Assembly: GCF_000756615.1 (NCBI RefSeq)
Contig: NZ_CP009288.1
Span: 4,774,001 to 4,838,000 of the forward strand
Length of the DNA: 64,000 bases
Origin: Paenibacillus durus
Lineage (GTDB): Bacteria; Bacillota; Bacilli; Paenibacillales; Paenibacillaceae
Direction: 5' to 3'
The position numbers and the translations under genes are program-made. Shown here in pieces: positions 10,254 to 18,731 of this stretch. Every line of letters begins with the position of its first letter. Within the stretch, counting starts at the first letter, position 1. The notes beneath the pieces are model-generated. The model saw nothing but the letters and a program-made list of their open reading frames with translations, was not told where the DNA came from and did not search any database.

Positions 10254-11039
10254 TTAGCGAATTTCCGAGGGGCTCTTCCCTGTATGCTGCTTGAACTGGC
10301 GGCTGAAAAAGAAAATATCGCGGTATCCGAGCGCATCCGCCACCTCCGTCACGTTCATTCCCGCGTACAGCAGCAAATGCTGGGCCCGTTCGATCCGGGT
10401 ACGGATAACGTAAGACTGCACGGAGGAGCCGATCAGTTCCTTGAATTTGATGGAAAAATAGCGCGGCGACAGACCGGCGCGGGCGGCCAGCTCCTCTACC
10501 CGATGCACAGCGCCGGGATGCTGGCTGATATAATTCGCGACCTCGTGGATGACCTCCACTAGTTGGTTGCTGACACTCCGTTCTACCGGCTTGACCCGGT
10601 CTTCCCGCAGCAGGTTGATCATAATCTGCTTAAGAATCAGTTGGCCCTCTTCCTCCGCGGCGAAGGTCTTGACCAGAAACAACCGGACGTAGCGGGCAAG
10701 CAAATGCTCGAACTCCAACGTCTCCGTCAGCTTGCGGTAAGGCTCGGGAATATCGGTGACCGGCTCTTTGACGTCAAAATGAATATATGTAAGCACAAGC
10801 GGCTTCTGCGGGTTATGCGATGCGCTAGTATGATCTCCCGGACGAAACAGGAAACAGCTTCCCTTCCCTACTTCATAGGCTGTGCCGTTGCGCACAACCG
10901 TTCCTTCGCCGCTCCAGACGTAGAACAGATCATAGTTGGGCAGCGGCTTCTCCCTTTTCTGCCATTTCCATCCCGGCTCGCAGACGATTTTGGCCAAGGC
11001 GGGAAGGATGACAAAAGCGGACGGCGATGCATGCAGCAT
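10254..11039 (-). CDS. AraC-family transcriptional regulator with cupin-type sensor domain
   Basis: A 261-residue regulator. The first 150 residues match the cupin-like ligand domain of AraC proteins (YVWSGEGTVVRNG, FLFRPGDHTSASHN). The last 100 hold the two helix-turn-helix units: VEELAARAGLSPRYFSIKFK and MNVTEVADALGYRDIFFFSRQ, the second being the conserved one. ATG 11039 is the start because GGAGGGAGAAAGG stands directly before it; an upstream ATG lacks a site. It follows the MocR-type gene by 46 bases on the same strand, so the two may share a transcript. The ligand and targets cannot be told from the sequence. Confidence 0.88.
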   Translation of the reverse strand: MLHASPSAFVILPALAKIVCEPGWKWQKREKPLPNYDLFYVWSGEGTVVRNGTAYEVGKGSCFLFRPGDHTSASHNPQKPLVLTYIHFDVKEPVTDIPEPYRKLTETLEFEHLLARYVRLFLVKTFAAEEEGQLILKQIMINLLREDRVKPVERSVSNQLVEVIHEVANYISQHPGAVHRVEELAARAGLSPRYFSIKFKELIGSSVQSYVIRTRIERAQHLLLYAGMNVTEVADALGYRDIFFFSRQFKQHTGKSPSEIR

Positions 11040-11085
11040 CCTTTCTCCCTCCTTCATCATGAATAGCTTATCCTATCATACCTGT

Positions 11086-12825
11086 TCACGCTTCATTTTG
11101 CACATCGTTCCAGGCCAGCGACAGCCGCCGCATCCCCTCAATCAGTTCCTCCTCGTCCAGATGGGAAAAAGCAAAGCAGGCGGCGGGCTCTCCAGGTGTA
11201 ATCCGGTAAAGGGCGGCGTCTCTGAAATCGACGTCCCGCCGCTTGGCCGCCTTCTGAAAGCGCGCAAATTCCTCCTCGCCCCGCAGCCAGCGGGCGTATA
11301 TATGCAGCCCCGCGTCGCCGGGCTGCGGATGGAACAGGCCGCCCGGCATTCCGGCCAGCAGCTCGCGGAGAATGCGGCCGCGTTCGCCATAGAGGCGCGT
11401 CATCCGCCGGATATGGCGGGCGTATACGCCAAGCGACATGAAGCGGGCCAGCGCCCGCTGTTCCAGCAGCCCGGCGGGAAGCGGCTCGTAAAGCGCCTTC
11501 GCCGCCGTCACAGGCGGGATCAGGGAAGGCGGCAGGACGGCATAGCCGAGGCGAAGCCCGGCGAACATCGTGTTGGAGAAGGAGCCGATATACACGACGC
11601 GCTCCTCCCGGTCCAGCGCCTTCAGCGGCTCGATGGGACGGCCGGACCAGCGGAACTCGCTGTCGTAATCATCCTCGATAATGATCGCCCGCCGGGCCGC
11701 CGCCCATTCGAGCAGCCTCCGCCGCCGTTCAAGCGGCAGGACCGCGCCTGTGGGATATTGGCGGCTCGGCGTCACGAACAGCAACCGGGCGTCCCAGTCC
11801 TGCGGCACAAGGCCGCTGCCGTCCACGCGGCCTGGTACCGGCACGCCGCCGGACACCTCGACGGCGCGCCGGATGCCGTGAAAGCCGGGGTCCTCGACGA
11901 CGGCCTGGCCGCCGCTGTCCAGCAGCAGCTGAGTCAGCAGGACGATGCCCTGCATGGAGCCGCTGAACGTCACGATATGCTGCGCTTCGGCACGGATGCC
12001 TCGGGTAATCCGCAGATGCGCCGCAATCGCCCGCCGCAGCCCCTCGTCTCCCTGCGGCGGCGCGGAGACGGCGAGCGCACCGCCGCCCCTGCCCCCAGCA
12101 TGGGACAGCGCGCTGCGCCATTCCGCGTAGGGGAAATGCTCCATCGGCATTACGGCGCTGCGGAAGCTGATGACTGAGTCCCCCGCAGCCTGCTCCCTTA
12201 CAGGCGGCCGCGCCGCAAGCCGCCGGGCCCAGGCGGACAGCGGAATGTCCGCCATAAGGCTCGGAATTGCTGCGGCTCCCTCCGCCGGCAGCGAGGTTCC
12301 GCCGCTCCCTTCTGCGGAGAGCGGTCTCCCCGGCCTGCCGGGATGAGCCGGGGCTTCCCCAGACCGGCCTTCCCTAATGGAGGCGCGGTTTCGCCCCGCT
12401 TCGCGGGGAGGTTCCCCCATCCCGGCACGGGCTTCCGTCTGTCCCACGGTTCCTTCCGCCATTCCTGCGCTGGCTTCCGCCTGTCCCGTGCTTTCGTCCG
12501 CCATCCCCGAACGATCCTGCGCCTGTCCCGCTCTTTTTTCAGCCGCTTGACCGCCCTCCGTCACGAAACTGTCCCTCGACACGAAGGTTCCGCGTCCCGT
12601 TTCCGATTTTACATAGCCGTCGGCACTGAGCATATCGTACACCTGAGCCGCCGACCCCCGCGACAGACCGTATAAAGCGGCAAGTTTGCGGGTCGAGGGA
12701 AGCCGCGCGCCTCCCGGCAAATTCCCGCTTAAGATCGCCGCCCTAAGCGCATGATACAGCGCCAGATACTTATAGCGGTATTCGGCCAAGTATTCGTCAA
12801 AGCTTAATATTGGAATGGCGTCCAT
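11086..12825 (-). CDS. MocR/GabR-type regulator (GntR helix-turn-helix plus aminotransferase-like domain) lacking the PLP lysine
   Basis: A 579-residue fusion regulator. Residues 15-85 are a winged helix of the GntR type (LPSTRKLAALYGLSRGSAAQ, then a wing ending GRGTFVSRD). Residues about 200-579 are a fold-type I aminotransferase domain (EDPGFHGIRRAVE, VTPSRQYPTGAVLP, IIEDDYDSEFR). In the family the PLP-binding lysine lies in SFSK; here the codon at 11574 is AAC, giving SFSNTMFAGLRLGY with Asn418. The link between the domains is an unusually long run of about 110 residues rich in Gly, Ala, Glu and Arg. ATG 12825 follows GGGGGGAAGG. It is divergent from the PNPOx-like gene, which suggests vitamin B6-related control, but cofactor binding must be doubted. 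Confidence 0.88.
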   Translation of the reverse strand: MDAIPILSFDEYLAEYRYKYLALYHALRAAILSGNLPGGARLPSTRKLAALYGLSRGSAAQVYDMLSADGYVKSETGRGTFVSRDSFVTEGGQAAEKRAGQAQDRSGMADESTGQAEASAGMAEGTVGQTEARAGMGEPPREAGRNRASIREGRSGEAPAHPGRPGRPLSAEGSGGTSLPAEGAAAIPSLMADIPLSAWARRLAARPPVREQAAGDSVISFRSAVMPMEHFPYAEWRSALSHAGGRGGGALAVSAPPQGDEGLRRAIAAHLRITRGIRAEAQHIVTFSGSMQGIVLLTQLLLDSGGQAVVEDPGFHGIRRAVEVSGGVPVPGRVDGSGLVPQDWDARLLFVTPSRQYPTGAVLPLERRRRLLEWAAARRAIIIEDDYDSEFRWSGRPIEPLKALDREERVVYIGSFSNTMFAGLRLGYAVLPPSLIPPVTAAKALYEPLPAGLLEQRALARFMSLGVYARHIRRMTRLYGERGRILRELLAGMPGGLFHPQPGDAGLHIYARWLRGEEEFARFQKAAKRRDVDFRDAALYRITPGEPAACFAFSHLDEEELIEGMRRLSLAWNDVQNEA

Positions 12826-12862
12826 GCCTTCCTTCCCCCCATTCAAGTGGACCAATAAAAAT

Positions 12863-12891
12863 AATGTAAATGGGCTCTTTTTTCTTGTCAA
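12863..12891 (-). promoter_or_regulatory. Promoter of the MocR-type gene in the divergent intergenic region
   Basis: On the minus strand TTGACA (12891-12886) is followed after 17 bases by TACATT (12868-12863). It lies in the 120-bp space shared with the PNPOx-like gene, so an operator for both genes is expected here. Confidence 0.65.
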
Positions 12892-12945
12892 TCTCCTGTT
12901 ATGCTGTTGGTTAACCATTTCTATCAGCCAAAGGAGAAACTGCAT

Positions 12946-13563
12946 ATGAGAAGAAAAGAATTTAAAGTCGAACAGGAAGAAGAACTGGAAGCCTTTCTGG
13001 ATGAAATGAGCTTCGGCTTTCTCGGCGTGATCGACGAGCAGGGCCGTCCGCGCGTTATCCCGCTTAATTTCGTCTATATTGACGGAAGCTTTTATTTCCA
13101 CGGCAGCCATGCCGGCGGCAAGATGGACGCGATCCGCAAGATGGACAAGGTCTGTTTCACCGTAGCGGATGAGTTTGCCCTGATTCCTTCGTATTTTACC
13201 GATCCCCAAATGGCCTGTCCGGCAACCGCCTATTTCAAAAGCGTCACCGCCTTCGGCACGGCCGAGATCGTCACTGATTTAAGTGAAAAAGCGGCGGCGC
13301 TCGACAAGTTCATGAAGAAGCTCCAGCCGGAGGGCGGGTATGACCCCATTGACGCGGAGAATCCGAAGTACCGTCCCCAGCTTAAAGCGGTCGCCGTAGT
13401 GCGGATTGTTCCGGAAGAAATTACCGCCAAATTCAAGTTCGGGCAAAATCTAAAGGAAGAAGAACGCAGCGCCGTCATCAGCGGGCTTGAGGCCAGAGGC
13501 GGGGAACGGGATGCCGAAACGGTTGAGATGATGAAAAAATTCTGTCCGTTCCACTCCTCTTAA
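12946..13563 (+). CDS. Pyridoxamine 5'-phosphate oxidase-like flavin-binding protein
   Basis: A 205-residue split-barrel protein of the PNPOx-like family, which bind FMN or a related cofactor and include antibiotic (nitroimidazole) reductases and haem-related enzymes. FGFLGVIDEQGRPRVIPLNF near residues 23-42 and FYFHGSHAGGKMDAIRK near 48-64 are the strand and phosphate-binding parts. The start is ATG 12946, with AAGGAGA ten bases upstream. It is divergently transcribed from the MocR-type regulator and is its most likely target. The exact substrate is unknown. Confidence 0.82.
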   Translation: MRRKEFKVEQEEELEAFLDEMSFGFLGVIDEQGRPRVIPLNFVYIDGSFYFHGSHAGGKMDAIRKMDKVCFTVADEFALIPSYFTDPQMACPATAYFKSVTAFGTAEIVTDLSEKAAALDKFMKKLQPEGGYDPIDAENPKYRPQLKAVAVVRIVPEEITAKFKFGQNLKEEERSAVISGLEARGGERDAETVEMMKKFCPFHSS

Positions 13564-13583
13564 ATGGCTTAATGTGCGAATAT

Positions 13584-13626
13584 AAGCGGGGATTGTCCGT
13601 ATAACGCGGCCAGTCCCCGCTTTGCT
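13584..13626 (+). terminator. Terminator after the PNPOx-like gene
   Basis: AAGCGGGGA (13584-13592) pairs with TCCCCGCTT (13614-13622), with a 21-base loop and a short T-rich tail. Confidence 0.6.
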
Positions 13627-13692
13627 GTGTGAACGTTTATCAAAAGCCTTAAAATTATCCCTAATTCTTTTAGAAAAAACCGATATTCCGAA

Positions 13693-13722
13693 GTGACTGC
13701 CCTGTACCGCAGGTGATATAAT
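13693..13722 (+). promoter_or_regulatory. Putative promoter of the aminotransferase gene
   Basis: A consensus TATAAT at 13717-13722 lies 18 bases after GTGACT (13693-13698), a partial -35 match. Confidence 0.5.
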
Positions 13723-13816
13723 GTTAGGCAATGTTAGAACGTTGGCTAACGATTTCAAGGGCGCTCCCATCGTTAATGTGCTCCGATTTTCAAAGATACC
13801 CGGAAGGATGAAACCG

Positions 13817-15121
13817 ATGAATCCACAGGCTGGACAATTAAACGAAAGCATTAAAGCCGGAAATGAGCATGTGTACGACATGCTGTCCACTCTTGGCCGA
13901 GAAATTTATTTTCCAAAAGTAGGCATTTTGAGCCAATCCGCAGAGGCGACCGCTCATGCCAAGAAATACAACGCCACAATCGGCATCGCCACCGAGAACG
14001 GCGGTCCGATGCATCTGAATGTCATCCAGGAAAAGCTCTCCGCGTTCGCTCCGAAGGACTTATACGGCTACGCTCCGCCGGCGGGCAAACCGGAGCTGCG
14101 GACCGTATGGCGCGAGAAAATGCTGCGCGAGAACCCTTCGCTTGAAGGCAAATCCTTCGGCAATCCAATTGTAACCAATGCGCTGACCCACGGACTCAGC
14201 ATCGTCGCCGACCTGTTCGCCGAGTCCGGCGACGCTGTCATCTACCCAGATAAGAACTGGGAGAACTACGAGTTAACCTTCAGCGTCCGCCGCCACGCGG
14301 AACTGGTTACTTACCCGCTGTTCACCGAAGACATGACCTTCAACAGCGACGGACTGCTTCAGGCGCTCCTGTCGCAGAAGGACAAAGGCAAGGCGATCGT
14401 GCTGCTGAACTTCCCGAATAACCCGACGGGGTACACGCCGGGCATCAAGGAAGGCGACGCAATCGTTGCGGCGATTCTGCGCGCGGCGGAAGAAGGCGTT
14501 AACGTTGTTGCGGTGTGTGATGACGCCTATTTCGGACTCTTCTTCGAGGATTCGCTTAAGGAATCGCTGTTCGGCAAGCTGGCGAACGTGCATCCGCGTG
14601 TGCTTGCCGTCAAGATTGACGGCGCGACTAAGGAAGAATACGTATGGGGCTTCCGCGTAGGCTTCATCACTTATGCTTCCGAGAGCAAAGACGTGCTGGC
14701 CGCCCTGGAGCAGAAGACGCTCGGTATTATCCGGGCCACCATTTCCAGCGGGCCGCATCCTTCGCAGACGTTCGTGCTCGACGCGCTCAAGGCGCCGGAA
14801 TTCGTCGAACAGAAAGAAGAGAAGTTCCGGGTTATGAAGGGCCGCGCCAACAAGGTCAAGGCGCTGCTCGACAGCGACAAGTACGGAGACGAAGTATGGA
14901 CGTACTATCCGTTCAACTCCGGTTATTTCATGTGCCTGAAGCTTCATACCGTCCATGCCGAAGAACTGCGCCAGCATCTGATCCACAATTACGGCCTTGG
15001 CACCATTGCCCTTGGCGACACCGACCTGCGCATCGCTTTCTCCTGCATTGCAGAGGAGAATCTGGAAGATCTGTTCGACCTCGTATACGCAGGCATCCGC
15101 GATTTGGAGCAAGCCAGATAA
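13817..15121 (+). CDS. PLP-dependent aminotransferase, class I/II
   Basis: A 434-residue fold-type I aminotransferase that transfers amino groups between an amino acid and a keto acid using PLP. Visible are NFPNNPTGYTPG (substrate loop), CDDAYFGLFFED (Asp binding the PLP nitrogen), VKIDGATKEEYVWGFRVGF (with the probable PLP lysine in ATK) and a C-terminal TDLRIAFSCI with the carboxylate-binding Arg. ATG 13817 follows GGAAGGATG at good distance; ATG 13808 is a poorer alternative. The substrate cannot be assigned. The gene appears monocistronic, with its own promoter and terminator. Confidence 0.87.
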   Translation: MNPQAGQLNESIKAGNEHVYDMLSTLGREIYFPKVGILSQSAEATAHAKKYNATIGIATENGGPMHLNVIQEKLSAFAPKDLYGYAPPAGKPELRTVWREKMLRENPSLEGKSFGNPIVTNALTHGLSIVADLFAESGDAVIYPDKNWENYELTFSVRRHAELVTYPLFTEDMTFNSDGLLQALLSQKDKGKAIVLLNFPNNPTGYTPGIKEGDAIVAAILRAAEEGVNVVAVCDDAYFGLFFEDSLKESLFGKLANVHPRVLAVKIDGATKEEYVWGFRVGFITYASESKDVLAALEQKTLGIIRATISSGPHPSQTFVLDALKAPEFVEQKEEKFRVMKGRANKVKALLDSDKYGDEVWTYYPFNSGYFMCLKLHTVHAEELRQHLIHNYGLGTIALGDTDLRIAFSCIAEENLEDLFDLVYAGIRDLEQAR

Positions 15122-15150
15122 CATAACGTTTAAAATCCAGCCTATATATC

Positions 15151-15182
15151 AGCCTCCGCATAACAAATGCGGAGGCTTTTTG
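15151..15182 (+). terminator. Strong terminator after the aminotransferase
   Basis: AGCCTCCGCA (15151-15160) and TGCGGAGGCT (15169-15178) form a perfect 10-bp stem followed by TTTTT. Confidence 0.9.
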
Positions 15183-15352
15183 CGTGTGTATCATGCGGCA
15201 GCTGTGGATTCGTAAATACTTGGGAAGCTTCTGAAAGGAACCCTTACTTTTATTTTTGCCGCCTCTAATGGCATCGGCCCATACCACTGAAGAATCGGGC
15301 ACATACAATACGGTGTACTCAAGTACAACAACTCACCGAAAGGGGAATGAAC

Positions 15353-15463
15353 ATGAGCGAAGAAGTAAGAGGCGGATACGGATACGGACCTTTTACCAGC
15401 ACTGGAGCCATCCTGGTTCTCTTCATTCTGCTGGTTATCATCACCCGTTCTCTGTTTATCTAA
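15353..15463 (+). CDS. YjcZ-type short sporulation/membrane protein
   Basis: A 36-residue protein with the YjcZ build: a short N-terminal Gly/Tyr stretch (GGYGYGPF), then one hydrophobic helix (AILVLFILLVIIT) to the C-terminus. YjcZ-family proteins are tiny spore-associated membrane peptides of Bacillales with no known mechanism. ATG 15353 follows AAAGGGGAA. The gene is isolated between two terminators; a sporulation promoter is likely but I do not see a certain one. Confidence 0.75.
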   Translation: MSEEVRGGYGYGPFTSTGAILVLFILLVIITRSLFI

Positions 15464-15574
15464 TCGGCATTGATTCATCCTTGGAAGAGAGCCTACAGGC
15501 TCCCTTCCCTCCCATCATGTTCGCGCCGCTGTGTCCCACGGCACAATCGGCGGAAGAACTTTTCGAGAGTAAAT

Positions 15575-15620
15575 AAAGAGATCCGGACAAGTCCGCTAAA
15601 GACTCCGTGATCTCTTTTTC
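15575..15620. terminator. Hairpin terminator between YjcZ-type gene and the injection operon
   Basis: AAAGAGATC (15575-15583) pairs with GATCTCTTT (15609-15617), followed by TTC on the plus strand and preceded by AT-rich sequence on the other. It can serve both converging transcripts. Confidence 0.7.
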
Positions 15621-15654
15621 TATGACATGGCGTCACCGGATTATTCTTATGCTT

Positions 15655-15749
15655 AATCATCTTAAACGAGATGCGGAAACAGTACCCAACGGGCTGTCGT
15701 CTCCGTCACGCTGACCGCTTTGTCCGTGGCTTTTGCCAGCTTGCTTCCA
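15655..15749 (-). pseudogene. Remnant of a VgrG effector (carrier-domain) region
   Basis: The plus-strand stretch about 15704-15749 (ending TTGCCAGC TTGCTTCC) aligns almost base for base with about 22486-22531 in the intact VgrG-HNH gene. It encodes KLAKATDKAVSVTE in the frame next to the terminal frame of the upstream VgrG. It stops soon after at 15655-15661. This is a deletion scar joining the spike to a short carrier fragment. Confidence 0.75.
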
Positions 15750-17121
15750 AGTATTCATTTTCTACCGATAGTCCGGCCTTCGCTCCTTTTTGGTAGGCCA
15801 TGATCAGGCTCGTGCTGCGGATCGTTATTTTCTTTGGCGTGAACAACGTCATTTCTTTCCCGGCCGTCAGCGTCAGCTTCTTCGGGCTTTTCAGCTCCAC
15901 TCCCGTGGCATCGTTCAGGCTCAGCTGCAGCGCTCCGCCCGGATCGCCCATGATCTGAATCATGTCCGGCGCCAGCTTCAGCTCGCTCCCGTGTTCGGTT
16001 CCGAAATAACGGTTGCTTGGGTCCCCCGTCTTGGCGCAGCCTTCCCCGTTCATCCGTACCGCGCTCACGATCATCGCCCGCGACCCTTGCTCATTCGGAA
16101 AATACAGGCTCGCCTTGGTCCCAGGCTTTGGCATGCTGTACATCGCGCTTCCCGTCGCCGGTGCGAACGGGTACCAGTGCGGATCGGCTTTGCCGTCGTC
16201 CTTGTCAATATCCAGCCGCAACTTCACTTCTTCTCCCCGAACGTCCAGCACTTCGCCTTCCAGCGAGAGGCCCGCCATCCGCGAATTTCCCAGCTCCAGA
16301 CTGCGGATACCCTCCGGGCGGGACAACGTATAAGTAAACACCAGCACGCCCTTATCCATCCGCGCCGCCACGCCGCTGACGATCATGTCCTTGTCCAGAT
16401 AGCGAACCTGATCCCCAATCGCGTAACGCTCTCCCGTCTCGACTTCATACTCAAAAAAGTCAGTGTCATGCAGTCCGGCTTCGATTCCCCCGGCCCGCTT
16501 ATAGGCGGTTAAGTTTTTGCGGGCGGTATACGCTGTGCCTGCGGGCAGGGTGCGGGCGGCCCCCTCTGGCATACCAAAGTAGATTTTCGGCCCTGCTGCT
16601 TCCAATATATCACATACGATAACCGCCTGTAAGCGGCTGGCCAGCCGCTTGAGCAGCTCCCAGTCCGTTTCATCGTACTGCAAGATGGCGTCGCCTACCG
16701 CTCCCTGTTCACCGGCGCTAGGTAAAGCATCGCTATTCGGATAATCCTGCATCACTTTGGACACGAGTTCCGGGTAGGTTTGATTCACCTCGGGGAAGGA
16801 ACGCTTCTTCTTTTCAATATCCATCTGATAAGAGGCACTTACGCCTTCAATGACCACCTGATGGACGCCCTGGATATGGGATAGCGCGACATGGCTGACC
16901 GTTCCTTTAAACAAGGGGATATCCGGCCCGCCTTCGCTATAGAACAGGTGAATCTCATCGTCGGCGGAAGCCCCGAGGACAGCCGACGTCTGACGCGCTT
17001 CCTCGCTGATGGCATGAAGGGTCATCCGGCCATGTTCCCCCGGCTTCCACTCCAGAGTCAAATCCGTTATGCGCTGTATGTAATAGGGAGAGACGACCTT
17101 GAGCTGATGATAATGGATCAT
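15706..17121 (-). CDS. VgrG-type spike protein, second-cassette copy with frameshifted effector remnant
   Basis: This 471-residue protein closes the injection operon. It has the VgrG build: a gp27-like N-terminal region beginning with YYIQRITDLTLEWKPGEHGRM, a mid-region ending in QYDETDWELLKRLASRLQAV, an OB-fold (LRLDIDKDDGKADPHWYPFA, MPKPGTKASLYFPNEQGSRA), then short beta-helix repeats to about residue 440. It matches the VgrG at 21657-24272 but lacks that protein's toxin part. The last codons (ASWQKPRTKRSA) come from the wrong frame: one frame over, bases about 15749-15704 encode KLAKATDKAVSV, nearly the KATDKVVSV segment of the intact effector. So it is a spike whose effector was deleted and knocked out of frame. 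Start 17121 lies 21 bases after the DUF4280 gene. Confidence 0.85.
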   Translation of the reverse strand: MIHYHQLKVVSPYYIQRITDLTLEWKPGEHGRMTLHAISEEARQTSAVLGASADDEIHLFYSEGGPDIPLFKGTVSHVALSHIQGVHQVVIEGVSASYQMDIEKKKRSFPEVNQTYPELVSKVMQDYPNSDALPSAGEQGAVGDAILQYDETDWELLKRLASRLQAVIVCDILEAAGPKIYFGMPEGAARTLPAGTAYTARKNLTAYKRAGGIEAGLHDTDFFEYEVETGERYAIGDQVRYLDKDMIVSGVAARMDKGVLVFTYTLSRPEGIRSLELGNSRMAGLSLEGEVLDVRGEEVKLRLDIDKDDGKADPHWYPFAPATGSAMYSMPKPGTKASLYFPNEQGSRAMIVSAVRMNGEGCAKTGDPSNRYFGTEHGSELKLAPDMIQIMGDPGGALQLSLNDATGVELKSPKKLTLTAGKEMTLFTPKKITIRSTSLIMAYQKGAKAGLSVENEYLEASWQKPRTKRSA

Positions 17122-17142
17122 CGTCTTTGCACCTCCACCCGG

Positions 17143-17541
17143 CTATTCATCTTCCTGGCCCGTCTTTTCAAAATAAATGCAGCCTTCGGGCAGATGCTGG
17201 CAGATCAGGTAAGACGCGCTGGTCAGCGCCGGCTGGTTCCCCACGAGCATATCCGCTTTCGTCTGATTCCAGCAGGCCGTAATTACCGGCAGGCAAGGCT
17301 TGCCTTGAATCGGCCCCCCTTGTTCCGACACCAAATAAATCGTCTCGCCGCTCGGGTTCACTGGACTTGCGCAAATGCCGAAATAGGGTACGTTCTCCGG
17401 CTTATAATCCCCTTGGTTCATCAAGGGCTTTCCTTTGTAATAGGCACCGTGGCTGACCGGCAGGTTAATCTTCCGCGCATGCGTTCCGTACTGGCAGCGC
17501 ATGGTCGCGCCGCGTACAATGTAAGCTTCCAGACTTGACAT
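17143..17541 (-). CDS. DUF4280 (PAAR-like) spike-tip protein, cassette 2
   Basis: A 132-residue DUF4280 protein. Family traits are VRGATMRCQYGTHARKINLP at the start, a GDYKPENVPYFGIC segment, PCLPVITACW in the middle and a Cys near the end (YLICQHLPEGC). DUF4280 proteins are PAAR-like and are thought to cap VgrG spikes, with paired cysteines binding metal. It stands between the DUF1629-like gene and the effector-class VgrG, as in the first cassette. Start 17541 is preceded by GGAGGATGAAGA. Confidence 0.83.
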   Translation of the reverse strand: MSSLEAYIVRGATMRCQYGTHARKINLPVSHGAYYKGKPLMNQGDYKPENVPYFGICASPVNPSGETIYLVSEQGGPIQGKPCLPVITACWNQTKADMLVGNQPALTSASYLICQHLPEGCIYFEKTGQEDE

Positions 17542-17556
17542 TTCTTCATCCTCCCC

Positions 17557-18084
17557 TCAGGTATCCAGTTCTGCTCTTTCCAGCCGGATGCCGGTGAAAT
17601 CCCGCCTCAAGATGCTTTCGGCCGCATCAAGCCGGATCACCAGCAGCGGTGTGGCGACACCGCTGACTTTGAATATTTTTTTGCCCCGTATACGCTCTTC
17701 TTGCAGAACGGCGGATTTGAGCACACTCCGGTCGAGATTAAACTCACTGCGCGGTGACAACGCCTCGATTTCTTCCAGAAAGGGAAGATAGTAGTTTTTC
17801 TGCAGCTGGAGTTCCGGGTTGATCAGGGCCGCCGGTTTAAATCGGCACTCTGGAACGTACACCTTCATTAGCTTCATCAGCCGGTCGGAAACCAGCGGAA
17901 ACGGGCTTTCCATAAAGTCGATAAACCGGCTCTCCTTGCCCGCCTTGACAGGGAACACCAGCACCCGCGGCAGCTCTTCCGGCGGCAGCTTATTCACTTT
18001 CCACAGGTCGATGTGTCCCATCCCTTTTTGCAGCACCGGCACATCGGTATACCGCTGATCCTGCTTTAAGTAGAAATAATCCAT
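17557..18084 (-). CDS. DUF1629-like (possible immunity/accessory) protein, cassette 2
   Basis: A 175-residue protein with the layout of DUF1629 (Imm MXAN_0049-type) proteins: FPLVSDRLMKLMKVYVPECRF near residues 60-80, a YYLPFLEEIEALSPRSEFN middle, and a final RDFTGIRLERAE. It is a clear paralogue of the gene at 24899-25483 (shared SNRLK/SDRLM and RDFxGIRL blocks). ATG 18084 follows GAGGGGAGAAGC and overlaps the preceding gene by 19 bases. In both cassettes it sits before the DUF4280 tip, so it may be an adaptor for loading rather than immunity. Function inferred only. Confidence 0.6.
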   Translation of the reverse strand: MDYFYLKQDQRYTDVPVLQKGMGHIDLWKVNKLPPEELPRVLVFPVKAGKESRFIDFMESPFPLVSDRLMKLMKVYVPECRFKPAALINPELQLQKNYYLPFLEEIEALSPRSEFNLDRSVLKSAVLQEERIRGKKIFKVSGVATPLLVIRLDAAESILRRDFTGIRLERAELDT

Positions 18085-18731
18085 CGCTTCTCCCCTCTTT
18101 CCGTAAATGGGGATGCCGCCCCCGCCTCTGCCGTTTGGCGCTCCAGCTTGCACAGGATGATACTCTCATCCCGGTATTCACCGGCAGACAGGGTAAACGG
18201 TTCCGCTTTGGCCAGTTCCTCCAGTTTGGGGCTTGTGATTAGAGCCGGAATCATGGTTTTGAGAAATTGAAGCGTCAGCAGATGATATTTAACGGCTTCG
18301 ATCTGCTGGATTTGCTCGATATCCATCGACGTAATCTGGCGGGCATAGTCTCTTTTCATTTCTTCAAGTCCTGCCATTCGGTTGAACAACGGCCGGTACA
18401 CAAAGTCCGCCGACCATAATTCCGCGCAATCCACCGGGTCCAGAAACCAGTTGGCATCATGGGCGTCGATCCGGTAATACGCTTGATTTTCAAGTAAACG
18501 GGTGCGAAGCAAGGAGATATACATGTATTGGATGTCGCCTTTCATCCCCGCGCGCTGCTGCAGCAATGCCTTTTCGCACACGGCTTCGAAGGCATTCAGC
18601 AGGTCGGCCTCAATCTGTTCGTTATGCTCTTCCACATACTGCTCAATCAGCGAAAGATCGCCCAGCCAGCCTTCAAGGACATGCTTCTCCAGAAAATCCT
18701 GCAGCATAGCATCCCGGTCTATCCTCATCAT
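18066..18731 (-). CDS. Cassette accessory protein, paralogue of the N-terminal domain of the pentapeptide protein
   Basis: A 221-residue mostly helical protein that I cannot place in a named family. It matches residues 1-200 of the pentapeptide protein at 25480-26679: both have a helical start, then AYYRIDAHDANWFLDP or AVYLAEGLDAGWFFDR, and end in LSAGEYRDESIILCKLE or VRAGEYLDHSITVYKED. It lacks the pentapeptide tail. The start overlaps the VgrG stop as ATGA, so translation is probably coupled. It is placed directly after a class-A VgrG in both cassettes, which suggests an adaptor between spike and cargo. Confidence 0.6.
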   Translation of the reverse strand: MMRIDRDAMLQDFLEKHVLEGWLGDLSLIEQYVEEHNEQIEADLLNAFEAVCEKALLQQRAGMKGDIQYMYISLLRTRLLENQAYYRIDAHDANWFLDPVDCAELWSADFVYRPLFNRMAGLEEMKRDYARQITSMDIEQIQQIEAVKYHLLTLQFLKTMIPALITSPKLEELAKAEPFTLSAGEYRDESIILCKLERQTAEAGAASPFTERGEKRWIIST

